From positions 99,710,087 to 99,774,086 of the forward strand of contig CM043966.1 in NCBI GenBank assembly GCA_014529385.2: 64,000 bases of DNA, in the 5' to 3' direction. Below are positions 62,041-64,000 of this stretch, piece by piece (positions within the stretch are counted from its first letter, which is position 1; the number at the start of each line of letters is the position of its first letter). A program made the translations under genes and the position numbers. This stretch comes from Adiantum capillus-veneris (lineage: Eukaryota; Streptophyta; Polypodiopsida; Polypodiales; Pteridaceae). Below the pieces are notes generated by a model. The model was not told the DNA's origin, did not search any database, and was given only the letters and a program-made list of their open reading frames with translations.

Positions 62041-62639
62041 ACACATGAGTATTCAAAACGAGTTATCACACAAAGATGTATCCTAAAGAGCACCTCTTTT
62101 CACTTTCCATGAAAGTAACTTGCTAACCTACTCATCAGCCAAGTTTAAGTCCTTGACTTGTTTTCCAATTTCACCAGTAAACAACCCCACCATCACTAGT
62201 GTTCAAGGTTGAGAACTTGATTTATACATGAAGAGACTACACTTAGTCGCAAACATGCTTTAATTTTTATAAGCAAACTCCAAGTAGAGCAATAAATTCT
62301 TACTAATTGGATCGCGTGGTGCTAACATACGCACTTGCATATCCTTTAGCACAAGATTACACTTTGTGATCTACATATCCCCTTGGATAAGTGACAGTAT
62401 TGAGGTGTGTTTCCCCCACGGTTTACAGCCAGTCTTTCCAGATGGCTGGTAAACGGGGATCACAATATTGTACCACATTGTTGAGGAATCAAAAATTGAA
62501 AGAATAACCATCGTGGTTAACTTGAAAGATCTACAAGCATCCAAACCGAGCCATGACCTCTATTGGTGATTGGTAGACCGAAAAGTAAACTCATTGAGAT
62601 ACTACACATAGAGTGCAAAAATGCTTCATAAGCAACAAC
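62041..62639. other. Unassigned intergenic DNA
   Basis: No recognised feature. Confidence 0.45.
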
Positions 62640-62795
62640 CACTACAACAAAAATAGGTGTTATCGACGCATATATCGACACTGCCCGTCGCTATACGCGT
62701 CGCTGTGAAACCAGTTGCTATTAGCAACGCGGATAGCGACGCTCATAGCGACGGGCATAGCGACGCATATAGCGACGACCATAGCAGAAATTTTT

Positions 62796-62885
62796 TTTCT
62801 TGGGCAGAGGGCAAGTAGCCTGGCCTGTGCCCAGTTAAAAGATGGACACAGCCACAGCCAGACTTCCTGCCCTCTGCCCAAGAAA
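62796..62885. repeat. 18-bp inverted repeat (hairpin) in CACTA end
   Basis: TTTCTTGGGCAGAGGGCA at 62796-62813 and its exact reverse complement at 62868-62885, separated by 54 bp. Confidence 0.9.
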
Positions 62886-63059
62886 GCGAGCAGCACCAAA
62901 ATATCAACCATGCTCCCGCGCGCAGAAATTTTGGCAGAGTTCCCTTTGTTTTTACATAAACTTTTCAAAAAAAACCATATCATGTATACGCCTCCTATAT
63001 GCTATCCATGTAGGATCTCACATGAGATTTAAGGCCAATGAAAGACAACCGTACCAACT

Positions 63060-63265
63060 GAAAAGCATAGCCATAACTTAAAAGCATAACCATAACGAAC
63101 CATAACCATAACTTAAAAGCATAACCATAACCGGCTATAACCACTTTGATCAAAACTATAATGCAGATAACCATAACCATAAACAAAATTAACAATAACC
63201 ATAAGCATAACCAGAAAGAGAAACAATAACTATCTATACAATGACAATGACAATAATCATAACCA
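63060..63265. repeat. Degenerate CATAAC/ACCATA repeats
   Basis: More than 15 copies of ATAACCATAA-like motifs, irregularly spaced, inside the CACTA element. Confidence 0.85.
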
Positions 63266-63485
63266 TAAGGGAAACAATAACTGTCTGAACACTAACTATT
63301 TGTACAAAAAAGAGACACAGAAGCGTGTCTGTGTCTCACAAAGCATATAGATGAAATTTGGTCCACTAATGACTAGGAGTCGCAACTTGCACATAGGACA
63401 ACTCACAAAATTAGTATTGATATTACTTCACATATATTGACTTAATTAAATCAACTCACACATATTAACGTTTCACCTCAAGCGA

Positions 63486-63617
63486 TCAGCGAGACTGTAA
63501 GGCCTCCCAGTCTACAGGCTCTCCTGAAGCTTCAAGATCATTCAATACTTCATAGATACCTCTGCGATATCCATCGGACTCCTCCTCGCGTGATGGAGCT
63601 CGATGCATCGCAAGATT
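63486..63617 (-). CDS. Transposase_24-like protein, last exon
   Basis: Acceptor AAACGCAG, then 43 codons (NLAMHRAPSREEESDGY to WEALQSR) and a TGA at 63486-63488. It joins in phase with the exon at 63707. Confidence 0.75.
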   Translation of the reverse strand, partial: NLAMHRAPSREEESDGYRRGIYEVLNDLEASGEPVDWEALQSR

Positions 63618-63706
63618 CTGCGTTTATACAAAAATCAAAGTAATAAGAATACATAATTCATCGCGTTTTAAAAAACGTCATAGTTAAGATTGGATTAGAA
63701 ACTCAC

Positions 63707-64000
63707 AAACTCATAGCGAAAGGTGTCGAAGCCTCCGCTGCCAAGATGAGATGTCCCCCTAGTCATCTGTCGTACCTGCGCGGCCTCACGCTGCTGTCTG
63801 AACCGTGTGGCCGCTGTCCGCTCATCCTCCCTGATCTGCAGCCACGTCTCGTGTGGGATGTCCGAAGGCTTCGGCGAGCCGCTCCTGAAAGCCTTCCGAG
63901 CTGCATCTCGTCGATGTTTGACGGTGTCCCGTGCAACACCCTTGATCCACCGCGCCGAAACAACGGAAGAACCCGGAGCAGGCTGGTACTCTCTCAGGAT
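63707..64000 (-). CDS. Plant Transposase_24-like (Ptta/En/Spm) protein, 5' partial
   Basis: 98 codons are open from the window edge to the donor GTGAGT at 63701-63706. The sequence DTVKHRRDAARKAFRSGSPK, DIPHETWLQIREDERTAATRF and TRGTSHLGSGGF follows the pattern of the protein that accompanies transposase in plant CACTA elements: basic helices, a W-x-x-I/Y motif, and a final GS-G-F segment. The intron to the last exon is 89 bp. The N-terminal part and the transposase proper lie beyond the window. No break is seen in this part. Confidence 0.75.

Larger units (their letters stand above)
62640..64000 (-). mobile_element. CACTA (En/Spm) transposon end, extends past the window
   Basis: CACTACAACAAAAATAGG at 62640 is the classical CACTA terminal inverted repeat. 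Motifs of the type TAGCGACG in both orientations follow (62660-62785), as expected for transposase-binding subterminal repeats. The preceding AAC (62637-62639) would be the 3-bp target duplication; the other end is outside the window. The coding exons at 63486-64000 are on the - strand, so this is the 3' end. Confidence 0.85.

Noticed and set aside
62660-63195. Ala/Thr/Met and Val/Met-rich frames in the CACTA end
   Set aside because: They follow the TAGCGACG and ATAACCATAA repeats, not a protein.
63060-63265. Possible telomere-like repeat
   Set aside because: The unit is ACCATA/CATAAC with irregular spacing, not the plant telomere heptamer.

Overview
The window is plant nuclear DNA. It holds intron-containing genes of plant-type enzymes buried in Copia, Gypsy, LINE, SINE-like and CACTA elements, with very abundant (GA)n/(CT)n microsatellites. 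The huge intron and heavy repeat load suggest a large land-plant genome such as a fern, lycophyte or gymnosperm; the sequence alone does not settle which.

Three host genes are well supported. Two are tandem copies of an ADP-ribosylglycohydrolase (DraG/ARH family), each with two exons and 357 codons, on the + strand at 11596-12914 and 17821-18965. They lie inside a segmental duplication of roughly 2.5 kb that continues into their 3' flanks and includes the same Gypsy remnant. The third is a 2-alkenal reductase / NADPH-dependent double-bond reductase (MDR superfamily) on the - strand with five exons. Exons 2-5 lie at 20976-24024 and exon 1 at 60277-60510. All splice sites are in phase and give a 343-residue protein, so intron 1 is about 36 kb.

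That intron is a nest of retrotransposons that can be read level by level from target-site duplications. A Gypsy-type gag-only element (E4) is cut by a sister copy (E1, 25320-53755, TSD GTTGA). E1 is cut by a nearly intact chromodomain Gypsy element (E2, 26649-35033, TSD AGAAG) and by a third Gypsy element (E3, 37942-52402, flanks CATGG/CGTGG). E3 in turn carries a 7.2-kb LINE in its left LTR (38034-45211, 10-bp TSD) and a solo LTR in its interior (48159-49702, TSD GTTAA). Further LTRs, a tandem duplication and a Copia gag remnant fill the rest.

Left of the host genes lie old Gypsy and Copia pieces and one structurally complete but inactivated Copia element on the - strand (5815-11005, TSD AGCTC). 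At the right edge a CACTA (En/Spm) end begins at 62640, with subterminal repeats and the last two exons of a Transposase_24-like protein that runs out of the window. No tRNA, rRNA, CRISPR array or organellar insert was recognised. The most notable items are the 36-kb intron with its nested chronology, the polymerase-less gag-only family E1/E4, the coding capacity carried inside LTRs (E2 and E3 families), and the tandem ADP-ribosylglycohydrolase pair.
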